Part shown: in pieces, positions 23,152 to 33,675 of the stretch
Position numbering within the stretch: the stretch's first letter is position 1
How the letters are laid out: every line of letters starts with the position of its first letter
DNA from: Nocardioidaceae bacterium
GTDB lineage: Bacteria > Actinomycetota > Actinomycetes > Propionibacteriales > Nocardioidaceae
NCBI GenBank assembly: GCA_030655315.1
Contig: JAURVT010000049.1
Span: 1-64,000, forward strand
DNA length: 64,000 nucleotides
Reading direction: 5' to 3'
The notes under the pieces: model-generated
Told to the model about the DNA's origin: nothing
What the model saw: only the letters and a program-made list of their open reading frames with translations
The model's database searches: none
Program-made: the position numbers and the translations under genes

Positions 23152-23615
23152 GCACCATGGAGCGCAAGGGCGTCAGCGCCCGTCGCGAGAGCCTGCTCGG
23201 CGACGAGCCCGGCTCGTTCGCGGTCGCCCGCTACGTGCGGGTCACCCCCCAGAAGGCACGACGCGTGGGCGACCTCGTCCGCGGCGTCGACGTCGAGTCC
23301 GCCCTCGCCCTGCTGAAGTTCGCGCCGCAGGCCGCGGCCGAGAACTTCTACAAGCTGGTCGACAGTGCCGCGGCGAACGCCGCGAGCACCGAGGGTCTGG
23401 ACCGCTCGAGCCTGGTCGTCAGCGCCGTGCGCGTCGACGAGGGCCCGACCATGAAGCGTTGGCGTCCGCGCGCCAAGGGCGCGGCCAACCGCATCCTCAA
23501 GCGCAGCAGCCACCTCACCGTGGTCGTCCAGCCCGCCGACGTCGTCGGTGGCCGTGCGGCCGCGAAGAACCTCAAGAAGTCTGCGAACAACAAGAAGAAG
23601 GGCGGGAACCGCTAG
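23148..23615 (+). CDS. rplV: Ribosomal protein L22
   Basis: 155 residues. The body from about residue 24 ([23 protein letters not shown]) is canonical and includes the tunnel hairpin [18 protein letters not shown]. There is a longer N-terminus ([20 protein letters not shown]) and a Lys/Asn-rich tail ([13 protein letters not shown]). Start in an ATGA overlap; an internal ATG three codons later is an alternative. Confidence 0.97.
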   Translation: MSTMERKGVSARRESLLGDEPGSFAVARYVRVTPQKARRVGDLVRGVDVESALALLKFAPQAAAENFYKLVDSAAANAASTEGLDRSSLVVSAVRVDEGPTMKRWRPRAKGAANRILKRSSHLTVVVQPADVVGGRAAAKNLKKSANNKKKGGNR

Positions 23616-24466
23616 TGGGACAGAAGATCAACCCGCACGGGTTCCGTCTGGGCATCTCCACCGACCACAAGAGCCGGTGGTACGCCGACAAGCTCTACAA
23701 GAGCTACGTCGGTGAGGACGTCCAGATCCGCAAGATGCTCACCAAGGGCATGGACCGCGCCGGCATCAGCCGCGTCGAGATCGAGCGCACCCGCGACCGC
23801 GTCCGTGTGGACATCCACACCGCGCGTCCGGGCATCGTCATCGGTCGCCGTGGCGCCGAGGCCGAGCGCATCCGTGGCGACCTCGAGAAGCTGACCGGCA
23901 AGCAGGTCCAGCTCAACATCCTCGAGGTCAAGAACCCCGAGGTCGACGCCCAGCTGGTCGCGCAGGGCGTGGCCGAGCAGCTCGCCGGTCGTGTGCAGTT
24001 CCGTCGTGCCATGCGCAAGGCGATGCAGACGACGATGCGCAGCGGCGCGAAGGGCATCCGGATCCAGTGCTCCGGTCGCCTCGGTGGCGCGGAGATGTCG
24101 CGCTCGGAGTTCTACCGCGAGGGCCGCGTGCCCCTGCACACCCTCCGCGCGGACGTCGACTACGGCTTCTACGAGGCCAAGACCACCTTCGGCCGCATCG
24201 GCGTGAAGGTCTGGGTCTACAAGGGAGAGGTCGCGGGCACCCGCGCCGAGCGCGAGGCCCAGGCCGCCGCTCGTGCGGCCGCCCCCGGTCGCAACCGCTC
24301 CACCCGTGGTGGCGGCGCCGCACAGCGCCCCGCGCGCGGCGAGCGTCCCGCACGCGGCGAGCGTCCTGCTCGCACCGACGCCCCGGCCACCGAGGCCCCC
24401 GCGACCGAGGCCGCTCCGGCCGAGGCCAGCGCGGCTCCGGCGGCCACCACCGGAACGGAGAGCTGA
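23615..24466 (+). CDS. rpsC: Ribosomal protein S3 with disordered tail
   Basis: 283 residues from a GTG sharing one base with the rplV stop. It has the N-terminal [13 protein letters not shown], the KH-domain segment [18 protein letters not shown] and the C-terminal domain to about residue 215. A tail of about 65 residues rich in Arg/Pro (repeats of PARGER) then Ala/Pro/Thr/Glu follows. Extended S3 tails are known in actinobacteria; this one is at the long end. Confidence 0.98.
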   Translation: MGQKINPHGFRLGISTDHKSRWYADKLYKSYVGEDVQIRKMLTKGMDRAGISRVEIERTRDRVRVDIHTARPGIVIGRRGAEAERIRGDLEKLTGKQVQLNILEVKNPEVDAQLVAQGVAEQLAGRVQFRRAMRKAMQTTMRSGAKGIRIQCSGRLGGAEMSRSEFYREGRVPLHTLRADVDYGFYEAKTTFGRIGVKVWVYKGEVAGTRAEREAQAAARAAAPGRNRSTRGGGAAQRPARGERPARGERPARTDAPATEAPATEAAPAEASAAPAATTGTES

Positions 24467-24468
24467 CC

Positions 24469-24888
24469 ATGCTCATCCCCCGCAGGGTGAAGCACCGCAA
24501 GCAGCACCACCCCACGCGCCGCGGCGCGGCCAAGGGCGGCACCGAGCTGGCCTTCGGCGACTTCGGCATCCAGGCCGTCGAGGCCCACTACGTGACGAAC
24601 CGTCAGATCGAGTCCGCTCGTATCGCCATGACGCGTCACATCAAGCGTGGCGGCAAGGTGTGGATCAACATCTACCCCGACCGTCCGCTCACCAAGAAGC
24701 CCGCCGAGACCCGCATGGGTTCGGGCAAGGGCTCGCCCGAGTGGTGGATCGCCAACGTCAAGCCCGGCCGCATCATGTTCGAGCTGTCCGGCGTCACCGA
24801 GCCCGTCGCCCGTGAGGCGATGCGCCGGGCGATCCACAAGCTGCCGATGAAGTGCAAGTTCGTGAGCCGCGAAGGGAGCGAGTTCTGA
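24469..24888 (+). CDS. rplP: Ribosomal protein L16
   Basis: 139 residues, [20 protein letters not shown] start, with [27 protein letters not shown] near the A site. Two bases separate it from rpsC and one base overlaps rpmC. Confidence 0.98.
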   Translation: MLIPRRVKHRKQHHPTRRGAAKGGTELAFGDFGIQAVEAHYVTNRQIESARIAMTRHIKRGGKVWINIYPDRPLTKKPAETRMGSGKGSPEWWIANVKPGRIMFELSGVTEPVAREAMRRAIHKLPMKCKFVSREGSEF

Positions 24889-25145
24889 TGGCGGACGTCA
24901 CCACCGCGCACGAGCTGCGCGACCTCAGCGTCGACGACCTGGCCACCAAGCTGAAGGAGTCCAAGGAGGAGCTGTTCAACCTCCGGTTCCAGGCAGCCAC
25001 CGGTCAGCTCGAGAACAACGCCCGACTGCGCACCGTCAAGCGCGACATCGCGCGCATCTACACCGTGGTCCGTGAGCGCGAGCTCGGGATCCTGGTGGAC
25101 GGCAACGCCAAGGGCACCGCAGACGAGAAGAGCGAAGAGGCATGA
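24888..25145 (+). CDS. rpmC: Ribosomal protein L29
   Basis: 85 residues, [20 protein letters not shown] start, with the helical [20 protein letters not shown] hairpin. It has a short acidic C-terminal extension after RERELGI. Overlaps rpsQ by four bases. Confidence 0.97.
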   Translation: MADVTTAHELRDLSVDDLATKLKESKEELFNLRFQAATGQLENNARLRTVKRDIARIYTVVRERELGILVDGNAKGTADEKSEEA

Positions 25146-25423
25146 GCGAGACCACCGAGAACGAGACCACCGAGCGCTCCGCGCGCAAGGTCCGTGAGGG
25201 CCTGGTCGTCAGCGACAAGATGGACAAGACCGTCGTCGTCGACGTCGAGGACCGCGTCAAGCACCCCCTCTACGGCAAGGTCCTGCGCCGCACCCGCAAG
25301 CTCAAGGCGCACGACGAGCAGAACGCTGCCGGCGTCGGCGACCGCGTCCTCATCATGGAGACGCGTCCGCTGTCGGCCACCAAGCGTTGGCGGCTCGTCG
25401 AGGTCGTCGAGAAGGCCAAGTAA
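25142..25423 (+). CDS. rpsQ: Ribosomal protein S17
   Basis: 93 residues, with an acidic N-terminal extension of about 14 residues ([14 protein letters not shown]) before the canonical [19 protein letters not shown]. The OB-fold ends [13 protein letters not shown]. It is the last gene of the S10 block, and 77 bases separate it from rplN. Confidence 0.97.
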   Translation: MSETTENETTERSARKVREGLVVSDKMDKTVVVDVEDRVKHPLYGKVLRRTRKLKAHDEQNAAGVGDRVLIMETRPLSATKRWRLVEVVEKAK

Positions 25424-25500
25424 CCACCCAACATCGAGTTCCGCCAGGCTCCCGGCCTCAACCGGCCGGCGAGAACCAGTGAGACACAGGAGACATTTCG

Positions 25501-25869
25501 ATGATCCAGCAGGAGTCGCGACTCAAGGTCGCCGACAACACCGGTGCGAAGGAGATCCTCTGCATCCGTGTGCTCGGCGGCTCCGGTCGCCGCTACGCCG
25601 GGATCGGCGACACCATCGTCGCCACCGTCAAGGACGCGATCCCCGGTGGCAACGTGAAGAAGGGTGACGTCGTCAAGGCCGTCGTCGTGCGCACCGTCAA
25701 GGAGCGCCGGCGTCCCGACGGCTCGTACATCCGTTTCGACGAGAACGCGGCCGTCATCCTCAAGCCGGACGGCGACCCGCGAGGGACCCGCATCTTCGGC
25801 CCCGTCGGGCGTGAGCTCCGCGACAAGCGGTTCATGCGCATCATCTCGCTCGCTCCGGAGGTGCTCTGA
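25501..25869 (+). CDS. rplN: Ribosomal protein L14
   Basis: 122 residues, [20 protein letters not shown] start after CAGGAGA. Core [20 protein letters not shown] and [16 protein letters not shown] are canonical. First gene of the spc block, one base before rplX. Confidence 0.99.
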   Translation: MIQQESRLKVADNTGAKEILCIRVLGGSGRRYAGIGDTIVATVKDAIPGGNVKKGDVVKAVVVRTVKERRRPDGSYIRFDENAAVILKPDGDPRGTRIFGPVGRELRDKRFMRIISLAPEVL

Positions 25870-25870
25870 G

Positions 25871-26239
25871 ATGGCAGTCAACATCCGCAAGGGTGACCAG
25901 GTCCGCGTCATCGCGGGCAACGACAAGGGCGTCGAGGGCAAGGTCATCGAGGTCCTGCCCGAGGTCGACCGCGTCATCGTCGAGGGCGTGAACCGGGTCA
26001 AGAAGCACACCCGCTCGGCCCAGGCCGGTGGCGCCGCGGGCAGCACCGGCGGCATCATCACCGCCGAGGCCCCGGTCCACATCAGCAACGTGGCGCTCGT
26101 GGTCGACAAGGACGGCACCAAGGTGACGTCCCGCATCGGCTTCCGCCGCGACGAGGTGCAGAAGAAGCGCCCCGACGGCACCACCTACACCGCGCACCGC
26201 AGCGTGCGCATCGCCAAGGCGACCGGGAAGGAGATCTGA
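25871..26239 (+). CDS. rplX: Ribosomal protein L24
   Basis: 122 residues starting [20 protein letters not shown] (KOW motif). It initiates 50S assembly. One base after rplN and two before rplE. Confidence 0.98.
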   Translation: MAVNIRKGDQVRVIAGNDKGVEGKVIEVLPEVDRVIVEGVNRVKKHTRSAQAGGAAGSTGGIITAEAPVHISNVALVVDKDGTKVTSRIGFRRDEVQKKRPDGTTYTAHRSVRIAKATGKEI

Positions 26240-26241
26240 CC

Positions 26242-26811
26242 ATGGCTGCAGAGACCACCGAGCGGGTCGTGCCCCGTCTCAAGACGCGCTACCGCGAGGA
26301 GATCCTCCCCGCGCTGCGCGAGGAGTTCTCGCACCCCAACGTCATGCAGGTCCCCGGTCTCACCAAGATCGTGGTCAACATGGGCGTCGGCGAGGCTGCT
26401 CGCGACTCCAAGCTCATCGACGGCGCGATCCGCGACATCACGGCCATCACCGGCCAGAAGCCGCAGGTCACCAAGGCCCGCAAGTCGATCGCCCAGTTCA
26501 AGCTCCGCGAGGGCATGCCCATCGGCTGCCACGTGACGCTGCGCGGCGACCGCATGTGGGAGTTCCTCGACCGTCTGCTGACGCTCGCGCTGCCCCGCAT
26601 CCGTGACTTCCGCGGGCTCTCGCCCAAGCAGTTCGACGGTCGCGGCAACTACACCTTCGGTCTGACCGAGCAGGTCATGTTCCACGAGATCGACCAGGAC
26701 AAGATCGACCGCAGCCGTGGCATGGACATCACCGTCGTCACGACCGCCACGAACGACGAGGAGGGTCGCGCGCTCCTCACGCGACTCGGCTTCCCGTACA
26801 AGGAGAACTGA
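26242..26811 (+). CDS. rplE: Ribosomal protein L5
   Basis: 189 residues. It binds 5S rRNA and contacts S13. Conserved [18 protein letters not shown] and the [12 protein letters not shown] loop are present, as is the C-terminal [14 protein letters not shown]. Confidence 0.99.
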   Translation: MAAETTERVVPRLKTRYREEILPALREEFSHPNVMQVPGLTKIVVNMGVGEAARDSKLIDGAIRDITAITGQKPQVTKARKSIAQFKLREGMPIGCHVTLRGDRMWEFLDRLLTLALPRIRDFRGLSPKQFDGRGNYTFGLTEQVMFHEIDQDKIDRSRGMDITVVTTATNDEEGRALLTRLGFPYKEN

Positions 26812-26813
26812 CG

Positions 26814-26999
26814 ATGGCCAAGACAGGACTGAAGGTCAAGGCGGCTCGCAAGCCCAAGTTCGCGGTGCGCGGCTACACCCGCTGCCAGCGCTGCGGGCGG
26901 CCCAAGTCGGTCTACCGCAAGTTCGGCCTCTGCCGCGTGTGCCTCCGGGAGATGGCCCACCGTGGCGAGCTTCCCGGCGTCACCAAGAGCAGCTGGTAA
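26814..26999 (+). CDS. rpsN: Ribosomal protein S14 type Z (zinc-binding)
   Basis: 61 residues with the zinc ligands Cys24, Cys27, Cys40 and Cys43 (CQRC ... CRVC). This is the short, zinc-containing form normally found inside the spc operon. A zinc-free paralogue, often zinc-regulated elsewhere in actinobacterial genomes, is not in the window. Confidence 0.99.
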   Translation: MAKTGLKVKAARKPKFAVRGYTRCQRCGRPKSVYRKFGLCRVCLREMAHRGELPGVTKSSW

Positions 27000-27095
27000 C
27001 CCACCGCTTCGGCGAACGACGCGTTCGACGACTGATCGCCACAGGTCCGGGCCACCACGGCGCGGAAACCAGGGCAGGAAAGTGAATCAACACCC

Positions 27096-27503
27096 ATGAC
27101 GATGACTGATCCGATCGCGGACATGCTCACGCGTGTGCGCAACGGCAACCAGGCCTTCCACGACGAGGTGAGCATGCCCTACAGCAAGCTCAAGCAGGGC
27201 GTCGCGGAGATCCTGAAGCAGGAGGGCTACATCACCGCGTTCTCGGTGGCGGAGCCCCAGGAGGGCGAGGTCGGCCGCACGCTGACCGTCACCCTCAAGT
27301 ACGGCCCCCACCGGGAGCGCTCGATCGCCGGCATCCGCCGCATCAGCAAGCCCGGCCTGCGGGTCTACGCGAAGTCGACCAACCTGCCCAAGGTGCTCGG
27401 CGGTCTGGGCGTGGCGATCATCTCCACGTCTCAGGGCCTGCTCACCGACCGTCAGGCCAACCACAAGGGCGTTGGCGGGGAAGTCCTCGCCTACGTCTGG
27501 TGA
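27096..27503 (+). CDS. rpsH: Ribosomal protein S8
   Basis: 135 residues, [20 protein letters not shown]; an ATG two codons later is a possible start. It ends in the canonical [12 protein letters not shown]8 is the classical translational repressor of the spc operon in E. coli; the 96-nt gap before it shows no clear S8-binding mimic. The next gene starts 22 bases downstream. Confidence 0.98.
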   Translation: MTMTDPIADMLTRVRNGNQAFHDEVSMPYSKLKQGVAEILKQEGYITAFSVAEPQEGEVGRTLTVTLKYGPHRERSIAGIRRISKPGLRVYAKSTNLPKVLGGLGVAIISTSQGLLTDRQANHKGVGGEVLAYVW

Positions 27504-27525
27504 CGGCGAAGGACGAGGAGGAACC

Positions 27526-28068
27526 ATGTCTCGCATTGGCAAGCTGCCTGTAACGGTCCCGTCCGGAGTGGACGTCACCATCGATGGTCAGAGCGTGACC
27601 ATCAAGGGCCCCAAGGGGGTGCTGTCGCACACCGTCGCCGAGCCGATCACGGTCTCGCGTTCCGACGACGGTGCCGTCGCGGTGCTCCGTCCCAACGACG
27701 AGCGTCAGAGCAAGGCCCTGCACGGCCTCTCGCGCACGCTGGTCAACAACATGGTCATCGGTGTCACCGACGGCTACGAGAAGAAGCTCGAGCTGGTCGG
27801 CGTGGGCTACCGCGTCATCGCCAAGGGCCCGAGCGCGATCGAGCTCAACCTCGGTTACAGCCACCCCATCAACTTCCAGGCGCCCGACGGCATCACGTTC
27901 GTCGTCGAGAGCCCCACGAAGATGACGGTCCAGGGCATCGACAAGCAGGTCGTCGGCGAGGTCGCGGCCAACATCCGCAAGCTGCGGAAGCCTGAGCCCT
28001 ACAAGGGCAAGGGCGTGCGGTACTCGGGCGAGCACGTCCGTCGCAAGGTCGGAAAGGCTGGTAAGTGA
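27526..28068 (+). CDS. rplF: Ribosomal protein L6
   Basis: 180 residues, [20 protein letters not shown] start after GAGGAGGAA. The two RNA-binding domains and the C-terminal [20 protein letters not shown] motif are complete. One base separates it from rplR. Confidence 0.99.
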   Translation: MSRIGKLPVTVPSGVDVTIDGQSVTIKGPKGVLSHTVAEPITVSRSDDGAVAVLRPNDERQSKALHGLSRTLVNNMVIGVTDGYEKKLELVGVGYRVIAKGPSAIELNLGYSHPINFQAPDGITFVVESPTKMTVQGIDKQVVGEVAANIRKLRKPEPYKGKGVRYSGEHVRRKVGKAGK

Positions 28069-28069
28069 C

Positions 28070-28453
28070 ATGGCGATCGCCCTGAAGCAGAACAAGCACA
28101 CTGCCGAGCGCACGCGGACCCGGCTTCGTCGCCAGGTCCGTGGACGCAAGCGCATCTCCGGCACCGCCGAGCGTCCGCGCCTGGTCGTCACCCGGTCCGC
28201 GCGCCACATCCTCGCCCAGGTCGTCAACGACCTCGAGGGACGCACGCTGGCCTCGGCCTCCACGATGGAGGCCGACCTGCGCGGCGACGACGGCGACAAG
28301 TCGGCCAAGGCCCGCAAGGTCGGCGAGCTGCTGGCCGACCGCGCCAAGGCCGCCGGCGTCGACACGGTCGTCTTCGACCGCGCCGGCAACAAGTACGCCG
28401 GACGCGTCGCGGCACTCGCCGACGGCGCCCGCGAGGGTGGTCTGACGTTCTGA
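28070..28453 (+). CDS. rplR: Ribosomal protein L18
   Basis: 127 residues. It binds 5S rRNA with L5. Features: [20 protein letters not shown] and the C-terminal [20 protein letters not shown]. Followed by a gap of 43 bases to rpsE. Confidence 0.98.
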   Translation: MAIALKQNKHTAERTRTRLRRQVRGRKRISGTAERPRLVVTRSARHILAQVVNDLEGRTLASASTMEADLRGDDGDKSAKARKVGELLADRAKAAGVDTVVFDRAGNKYAGRVAALADGAREGGLTF

Positions 28454-28496
28454 TGTCCGACCGCACCCAGCACACTTTCGACACGAGGAGTTCACG

Positions 28497-29105
28497 ATGA
28501 GCGGAGCGCAGCGCCGCGGAGGCGGCGGAGGCGGTCGTTCGGGCGGTCGCGGAGGTCCCGAGAAGAGCGCGTACATCGAGCGCGTCGTCGCGATCAACCG
28601 TGTCGCCAAGGTCGTCAAGGGCGGCCGCCGGTTCAGCTTCACCGCGCTGGTCGTCGTCGGCGACGGCGACGGCATGGTGGGCATCGGCTACGGCAAGGCC
28701 AAGGAGGTGCCGACCGCGATCTCCAAGGGCGTCGAGGAGGCGAAGAAGTCCTTCTTCCGCGTCCCCCGGATCCAGGGCACCATCCCGCACCCCATCCAGG
28801 GTGAGAAGGCCGCCGGCGTCGTCATGCTCCGTCCCGCCGCTCCCGGTACCGGCGTCATCGCCGGTGGCCCGGTGCGTGCGGTCCTGGAGTGCGCCGGCAT
28901 CCACGACGTCCTGAGCAAGTCGCTCGGCTCGTCCAACGCCATCAACATCGTGCATGCGACCGCGGCCGCCCTGCGTGGCCTCGAGTCGCCCGAGGACGTC
29001 GCGGCCCGCCGTGGTCTCCCGGTCGAGGACGTGGCGCCCCGTGCGCTGTTGAAGTCCGAGGCCGAGGGCACGCCGACCGAGGCGCCGGCTGGGGTGAACG
29101 TGTGA
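28497..29105 (+). CDS. rpsE: Ribosomal protein S5
   Basis: 202 residues. A Gly/Arg-rich N-terminus of about 22 residues precedes the dsRNA-binding domain ([20 protein letters not shown]), which contains the loop linked to spectinomycin. The C-terminal domain has [19 protein letters not shown]. The tail is mildly acidic. Overlaps rpmD by one base. Confidence 0.98.
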   Translation: MSGAQRRGGGGGGRSGGRGGPEKSAYIERVVAINRVAKVVKGGRRFSFTALVVVGDGDGMVGIGYGKAKEVPTAISKGVEEAKKSFFRVPRIQGTIPHPIQGEKAAGVVMLRPAAPGTGVIAGGPVRAVLECAGIHDVLSKSLGSSNAINIVHATAAALRGLESPEDVAARRGLPVEDVAPRALLKSEAEGTPTEAPAGVNV

Positions 29106-29287
29106 TGGCACAGCTCCAGATCCGCCAGACCAAGTCACCGATCGGCCGCAAGGCCAACCAGCGCGAGACCCTGCGCACGCTGGGCCTCAAGCGGATCGGT
29201 GACACCGTCGTCCGCGAGGACCGTCCCGAGGTCCTCGGGATGATCCACACGGTGACCCACCTCATCGACGTCACGGAGGTCGACTGA
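29105..29287 (+). CDS. rpmD: Ribosomal protein L30
   Basis: 60 residues, [20 protein letters not shown], with [20 protein letters not shown]. Start in a TGATG overlap with rpsE; rplO begins one base after its stop. Confidence 0.98.
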   Translation: MAQLQIRQTKSPIGRKANQRETLRTLGLKRIGDTVVREDRPEVLGMIHTVTHLIDVTEVD

Positions 29288-29288
29288 C

Positions 29289-29729
29289 ATGGCGCTCAAG
29301 CTGCACCACCTGCGCCCGGCCCCGGGTGCCAAGACCGCCAAGACCCGCGTGGGTCGAGGCGAGGCCAGCAAGGGCAAGACCGCCGGCCGCGGCACCAAGG
29401 GCACCAAGGCGCGCTACCAGGTCCCCCTCGGCTTCGAGGGTGGCCAGACGCCGCTGCACATGCGTCTGCCCAAGGTGAAGGGGTTCAAGAACCCCTTCCG
29501 CGTCGAGTTCCAGGTCGTGAACCTGGACCGGCTCACCAGCCTGTTCCCCGACGGCGGCGACGTCGACGTGGACGCGCTGGTCGCCAAGGGCGCCGTGCGC
29601 TCCGGCCTGCCGGTCAAGGTGCTCGGCGACGGCGACCTGGGCGTCAAGGTCCAGGTCACCGCGCACAAGTTCTCGGCCTCGGCCCGCACCAAGATCGAGG
29701 CAGCCGGCGGAACGGCCACCGAGCTCTGA
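29289..29729 (+). CDS. rplO: Ribosomal protein L15
   Basis: 146 residues. The N-terminal RNA-binding extension ([21 protein letters not shown]) and C-terminal [18 protein letters not shown] are canonical. The next 225 bases are a duplicated palindromic repeat, so the usual tight rplO-secY coupling is broken. Confidence 0.99.
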   Translation: MALKLHHLRPAPGAKTAKTRVGRGEASKGKTAGRGTKGTKARYQVPLGFEGGQTPLHMRLPKVKGFKNPFRVEFQVVNLDRLTSLFPDGGDVDVDALVAKGAVRSGLPVKVLGDGDLGVKVQVTAHKFSASARTKIEAAGGTATEL

Positions 29730-29730
29730 G

Positions 29731-29955
29731 CTGAGGCCCTGGCATCTCCTCTGGCTGCGTTGCCGCCGGCTTCGACGAACACGAGCAGTTCGCCTTCGCC
29801 GACGCGCCTTGCCAGAGGAGCGCCAGGATCCTCAGCCCCGCTGAGTCCCTGGCGCCACCTGCGGTTGCGTTGCCGCCGGCTTCGACGAACACGAGCAGTT
29901 CGCCTTCGCCGACGCGCCTTGCCAGAGGAGCGCCAGGATCCTCAGCCCCGCTGAG
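29731..29955. repeat. Two tandem copies of palindromic repeat family R1 between rplO and secY
   Basis: A perfect 90-bp direct repeat (29756-29845 and 29866-29955, period 110). The first copy is a long hairpin: left arm 29731-29755 pairs with 29811-29835 (CTGAGG, CCTGGC and CTCCTCTGGC all match). The loop holds TTCGACGAACACGAGCAG and GTTCGCCTTCGCC, which themselves can pair partly. The second copy has a diverged left arm, so it folds less well. The core matches the two copies upstream of rpoB. There is no gene. Confidence 0.85.
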
Positions 29956-30157
29956 GCCCATCCCGGTCACCCGTGACCGGACCCCACGCAGCATGGCGGT
30001 CTCCGACAGCCCCTTCTCAGGTGGCTGTTAGAGTCGCCATGCTCGCGTATGGGCCGGGTCACGCCCGGACCGTGCCAGACACCGAGCGGGGAGCGTCCAC
30101 CACCGGACGCGTCCTGCACGACATGCCCCCCTATGGCGGGGCCGCCGAGGAGGACAG
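29956..30157 (+). other. secY leader, weak promoter candidate
   Basis: TAGAGT at 30029-30034 is a plausible -10 box for secY, since the repeats separate it from the spc genes, but no good -35 hexamer is present. GTCACCCGTGAC near 29967 is a small dyad. No gene was seen. Confidence 0.3.
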
Positions 30158-31462
30158 GTGCTAGGCGCCTTCGTCAACGCGTTCAGGACGCCCGACCTGC
30201 GTCGCAAGATGCTGTTCGTCCTGGGCATCATCGTCTTGTTCCGGTTCGGCTCTACCATGCCTGCACCGGGGATCAACGTCGAGAACGTCCAGGCGTGCAT
30301 CCAGCAGGCGCAGACCGGCGAGAACAGCTCGCTGTTCTCCCTGATCAACGTCTTCTCCGGCGGAGCGCTGCTGCAGCTCACCGTCTTCGCGCTCGGGATC
30401 ATGCCGTACATCACGGCGAGCATCATCCTGCAGCTGCTGACCGTCGTGATCCCGCGGCTGGAGGCCCTCAAGAAGGAGGGCCAGGCCGGCCAGACCAAGA
30501 TCACGCAGTACACCCGGTACCTGACGCTGGGCCTCGCGGTCCTCCAGGGCACCGGCATCGTCGCGCTCGCCCGCAGCCGCCAGCTCTTCGGCGGCGCCTG
30601 CAACACCTCGCTGATGTACGACGAGGACTCCATCGCGCAGTTCCTGCTGATCGTCGTCACGATGGTCGCCGGCACCGCGATGATCATGTGGTTCGGCGAG
30701 CTCATCACCGACCGCGGCATCGGCAACGGCATGTCGATCCTGATCTTCACGCAGGTCGTCGCGACCTTCCCCGGCGCCCTGTGGCTGATCAAGCAGCAGC
30801 GCGGCTGGAACACCTTCATCATCGTGCTGCTGATCGGTCTCGCCGTGGTGGCGGCGGTCATCTTCATCGAGCAGGCGCAACGACGGATCCCGGTGCAGTA
30901 CGCCCGGCGGATGGTCGGGCGCCGGATGTTCGGCGGCTCGTCCACCTACATCCCGCTCAAGGTCAACCAGGCCGGCATCATCCCGGTGATCTTCGCGTCG
31001 AGCCTGCTGTACCTGCCGGCGCTCGCGGCGCAGTTCAACCCCGCGGCCCCGTGGGCGGGCTGGATCCAGGACAACTTCGTCCAGGGCGACCACCCGCTCT
31101 ACATGATCACCTTCTTCGCGATGATCGTGTTCTTCACGTACTTCTACGTGGCGATCACGTTCAACCCGACCGAGGTCGCCGACAACATGAAGAAGTACGG
31201 CGGCTTCATCCCGGGCATCCGTGCGGGCAAGCCCACCGAGGACTACCTCGGCTACGTGCTGTCGCGCATCACCCTGCCGGGTGCGCTGTACCTGGGCCTG
31301 ATCTCGCTGATCCCGCTGATCGCCTTCGTGCTGATCCAGGCCAACCAGAACTTCCCCTTCGGAGGCACGACGATCCTGATCATCGTCGGCGTCGGCCTCG
31401 ACACGGTGAAGCAGATCGAGAGCCAGCTCCAGCAACGCAACTACGAAGGGTTCCTGCGCTGA
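30158..31462 (+). CDS. secY: Preprotein translocase subunit SecY
   Basis: 434 residues from a GTG after GAGGAGG. Ten transmembrane helices; TM1 begins [20 protein letters not shown], the TM2 region has [20 protein letters not shown], and the cytoplasmic loop has FVAITFNP-like [20 protein letters not shown] before the ribosome-binding tip [15 protein letters not shown]. It forms the Sec channel with SecE and SecG, both outside this window. Two bases before adk. Confidence 0.99.
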   Translation: MLGAFVNAFRTPDLRRKMLFVLGIIVLFRFGSTMPAPGINVENVQACIQQAQTGENSSLFSLINVFSGGALLQLTVFALGIMPYITASIILQLLTVVIPRLEALKKEGQAGQTKITQYTRYLTLGLAVLQGTGIVALARSRQLFGGACNTSLMYDEDSIAQFLLIVVTMVAGTAMIMWFGELITDRGIGNGMSILIFTQVVATFPGALWLIKQQRGWNTFIIVLLIGLAVVAAVIFIEQAQRRIPVQYARRMVGRRMFGGSSTYIPLKVNQAGIIPVIFASSLLYLPALAAQFNPAAPWAGWIQDNFVQGDHPLYMITFFAMIVFFTYFYVAITFNPTEVADNMKKYGGFIPGIRAGKPTEDYLGYVLSRITLPGALYLGLISLIPLIAFVLIQANQNFPFGGTTILIIVGVGLDTVKQIESQLQQRNYEGFLR

Positions 31463-31463
31463 C

Positions 31464-32030
31464 ATGCGACTCCTCTTCATGGGCCCGCCCGGCGCGGGCA
31501 AGGGCACGCAGGCCGAGACGCTGAGCGGACGGATGGGGATCCCGCAGATCTCCACCGGCGACATCTTCCGCGCCAACGTCGCCGAGGGCACCGAGCTCGG
31601 CACGACCGCCAAGTCCTACATGGACGCGGGGGAGTACGTGCCCGACGAGGTCACCAACGCGATGGTCCGCGACCGCCTGCAGCAGCCCGACGCCCTGGAT
31701 GGGTTCCTGCTCGACGGGTACCCGCGCACCGTCGACCAGGTCTCGACGCTCGACGGGATCCTCGGCGAGGTCGACGCCAGCCTGGACGCGGTCGTGGTCC
31801 TGGTCGCCGACGAGGACGAGCTGGTCGCGCGGCTGCTCAAGCGCGCCGAGACGAGCGGTCGCTCCGACGACACCGAGGACGTCATCCGCCACCGGCAGCA
31901 GGTCTTCACCGACCAGACCGCCCCCCTGCTCGAGGTCTACCGCGACCGTGGGCTGCTCGTGGAGGTCGACGGGATGGGCGAGGTCGACGACGTCGCCCAG
32001 CGCATCCTCGTCGCCCTCCCGGACGCCTAG
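31464..32030 (+). CDS. adk: Adenylate kinase
   Basis: 188 residues. ATP + AMP to 2 ADP. P-loop GPPGAGKGT at residues 7-15, AMP-binding [17 protein letters not shown], and LID residues near [12 protein letters not shown]. It is the short form without a zinc-binding LID, as usual in actinobacteria. Situated between secY and map, as in most bacteria. Confidence 0.98.
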   Translation: MRLLFMGPPGAGKGTQAETLSGRMGIPQISTGDIFRANVAEGTELGTTAKSYMDAGEYVPDEVTNAMVRDRLQQPDALDGFLLDGYPRTVDQVSTLDGILGEVDASLDAVVVLVADEDELVARLLKRAETSGRSDDTEDVIRHRQQVFTDQTAPLLEVYRDRGLLVEVDGMGEVDDVAQRILVALPDA

Positions 32031-32034
32031 CCCG

Positions 32035-32874
32035 ATGGGCCTGCGGGACCGCGGGCTGGAGATCAAGACGCCCGAGCAGGTGGCCGTGATGCGCCGGGCC
32101 GGCCTCGTGGTCGGTCGGACGCTCGCGTTGCTGACCGACTCGGTCCGGCCGGGCATGACCACGGGCGACCTCGACGCCATCGCCGAGGAGCACATCCTCG
32201 ACAGCGGCGCGACGTCCAACTTCAAGGGCTACCACGGCTTCCCCGGCGTGATCTGCACGTCGGTGAACGACGAGGTCGTCCACGGCATCCCGGGCGACCG
32301 CGTGCTGCTCGACGGCGACGTCGTGTCGATCGACTGCGGCGCCGTCGTCGACGGGTGGCACGGCGACGCGGCCGTCACGCTCGCGATCGGGGAGGTCCCC
32401 GCCGAGGTGACCCGGCTGATGGAGACCACCGAGGCGTCCCTGTGGGCCGGTCTCGCCGCTGCCCGCCTGGGCGGACGCGTCACCGACATCGGCCACGCCG
32501 TCGAGACGCACGTCGACCACCGGGCCGAGGTGGACGGCGCGGTCTACGGCGTGCTCGAGGACTACGTCGGCCACGGCATCGGCACCGCGATGCACATGCC
32601 GCCCAACGTGCCCAACTACGGCAAGCCCGGCCGTGGACCCCGCCTGGTGCAGGGTCTCGTGCTGGCCGTCGAGCCCATGGTGACCGCCGGCGGCATCGAC
32701 TGCCGCACGCTCGAGGACGACTGGACGGTCGTCACCGAGGACGGCTCCTGGGCCGCGCACTTCGAGCACACCTTCACCCTCACCCCCGACGGCGCCTGGG
32801 TCCTCACCGCCCTCGACGGCGGCCGTGCCCGTCTCGAGGCCCTCGGCGTCCCCTACGGCGGTCCGCGGGACTGA
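32035..32874 (+). CDS. map: Methionine aminopeptidase, type I
   Basis: 279 residues; removes N-terminal Met from nascent proteins. The five metal ligands are all present: Asp100, Asp111 (DCGAVVDGWHGD), His180 (GHGIG), Glu213 (EPMV) and Glu244 (FEHTF). The start ATG lies four bases after the adk stop. Co-transcribed with secY-adk. Confidence 0.98.
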   Translation: MGLRDRGLEIKTPEQVAVMRRAGLVVGRTLALLTDSVRPGMTTGDLDAIAEEHILDSGATSNFKGYHGFPGVICTSVNDEVVHGIPGDRVLLDGDVVSIDCGAVVDGWHGDAAVTLAIGEVPAEVTRLMETTEASLWAGLAAARLGGRVTDIGHAVETHVDHRAEVDGAVYGVLEDYVGHGIGTAMHMPPNVPNYGKPGRGPRLVQGLVLAVEPMVTAGGIDCRTLEDDWTVVTEDGSWAAHFEHTFTLTPDGAWVLTALDGGRARLEALGVPYGGPRD

Positions 32875-32954
32875 GCATCCCCGACGGCTGCGTCGCGAGG
32901 CACTCGCAGGGCAGAGAGCGCCCGGCCTCGCTGATGACGCAGAACGGCGGCGAT

Positions 32955-32983
32955 TTGGCCTCCGTGCGTGGGGGTCGTAGACT
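32955..32983 (+). promoter_or_regulatory. infA operon promoter
   Basis: TTGGCC (32955-32960), a 17-nt spacer and TAGACT (32978-32983), giving a leader of about 120 nt before infA. Confidence 0.65.
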
Positions 32984-33111
32984 GAGGAGTCGGTCTATCC
33001 GGCCTTCTTCGCATGCCCCGCGGCTGCCACGGCTCCTCATGGAGCGCTCGTGGTGGGACATGCGTGCCGGTCGAGCGGCCGAGACGACGACACGAGGAGA
33101 TTGCACAGCAC

Positions 33112-33333
33112 ATGCCGAAGAAGGAAGGCGTCATCGAGATCGAAGGCTCGGTGGTCGAAGCTCTGCCCAACGCGATGTTCCGCGTGGAGCTCACCAACGG
33201 TCACAAGGTCTTGGCCCACATCAGCGGCAAGATGCGGCAGCACTACATCCGGATCCTCCCCGAGGACCGGGTCGTGGTTGAGCTGTCGCCGTACGACCTC
33301 ACCCGCGGTCGCATCGTCTACCGGTACAAGTAG
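33112..33333 (+). CDS. infA: Translation initiation factor IF-1
   Basis: 73 residues, [20 protein letters not shown] start, S1-like OB fold, ending [13 protein letters not shown]. First gene of the infA-rpmJ-rpsM-rpsK-rpsD-rpoA-rplQ group. Confidence 0.99.
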   Translation: MPKKEGVIEIEGSVVEALPNAMFRVELTNGHKVLAHISGKMRQHYIRILPEDRVVVELSPYDLTRGRIVYRYK

Positions 33334-33394
33334 ACCGGCGCACCACGCCGGTCCCGTTCCAGTCAGCCGTCCACCCCACGATGAAGAGAGCTCG

Positions 33395-33508
33395 ATGAAG
33401 GTCCAGCCGAGCGTCAAGCGCATCTGTGACAAGTGCAAGGTGATCCGTCGCCACGGCCGCGTCATGGTGATCTGCGACAACCCGCGCCACAAGCAGCGCC
33501 AGGGCTGA
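33395..33508 (+). CDS. rpmJ: Ribosomal protein L36 (zinc form)
   Basis: 37 residues. Starts [20 protein letters not shown]; zinc ligands Cys11, Cys14, Cys27 and His32 are all present. The gap of 167 bases to rpsM holds two small hairpins (CCCCGG/CCGGGG at 33595-33614, and CCCTGC-ACGCA-GCAGGG at 33615-33631) that could affect the downstream leader. Confidence 0.98.
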   Translation: MKVQPSVKRICDKCKVIRRHGRVMVICDNPRHKQRQG

Positions 33509-33675
33509 AGCAGCACCACCGCAGCACCGCACCACAGCTACGCAGCTCCACCAGAGAAACGTGATCGCTCACCGGCGCAGTCAGTCGGTGTCACCCCCGG
33601 ACCGGAGGCCGGGGCCCTGCACGCAGCAGGGACGCGTCACGCCACACACCTCCGCCAAGCAAAGGACACCGCCAC

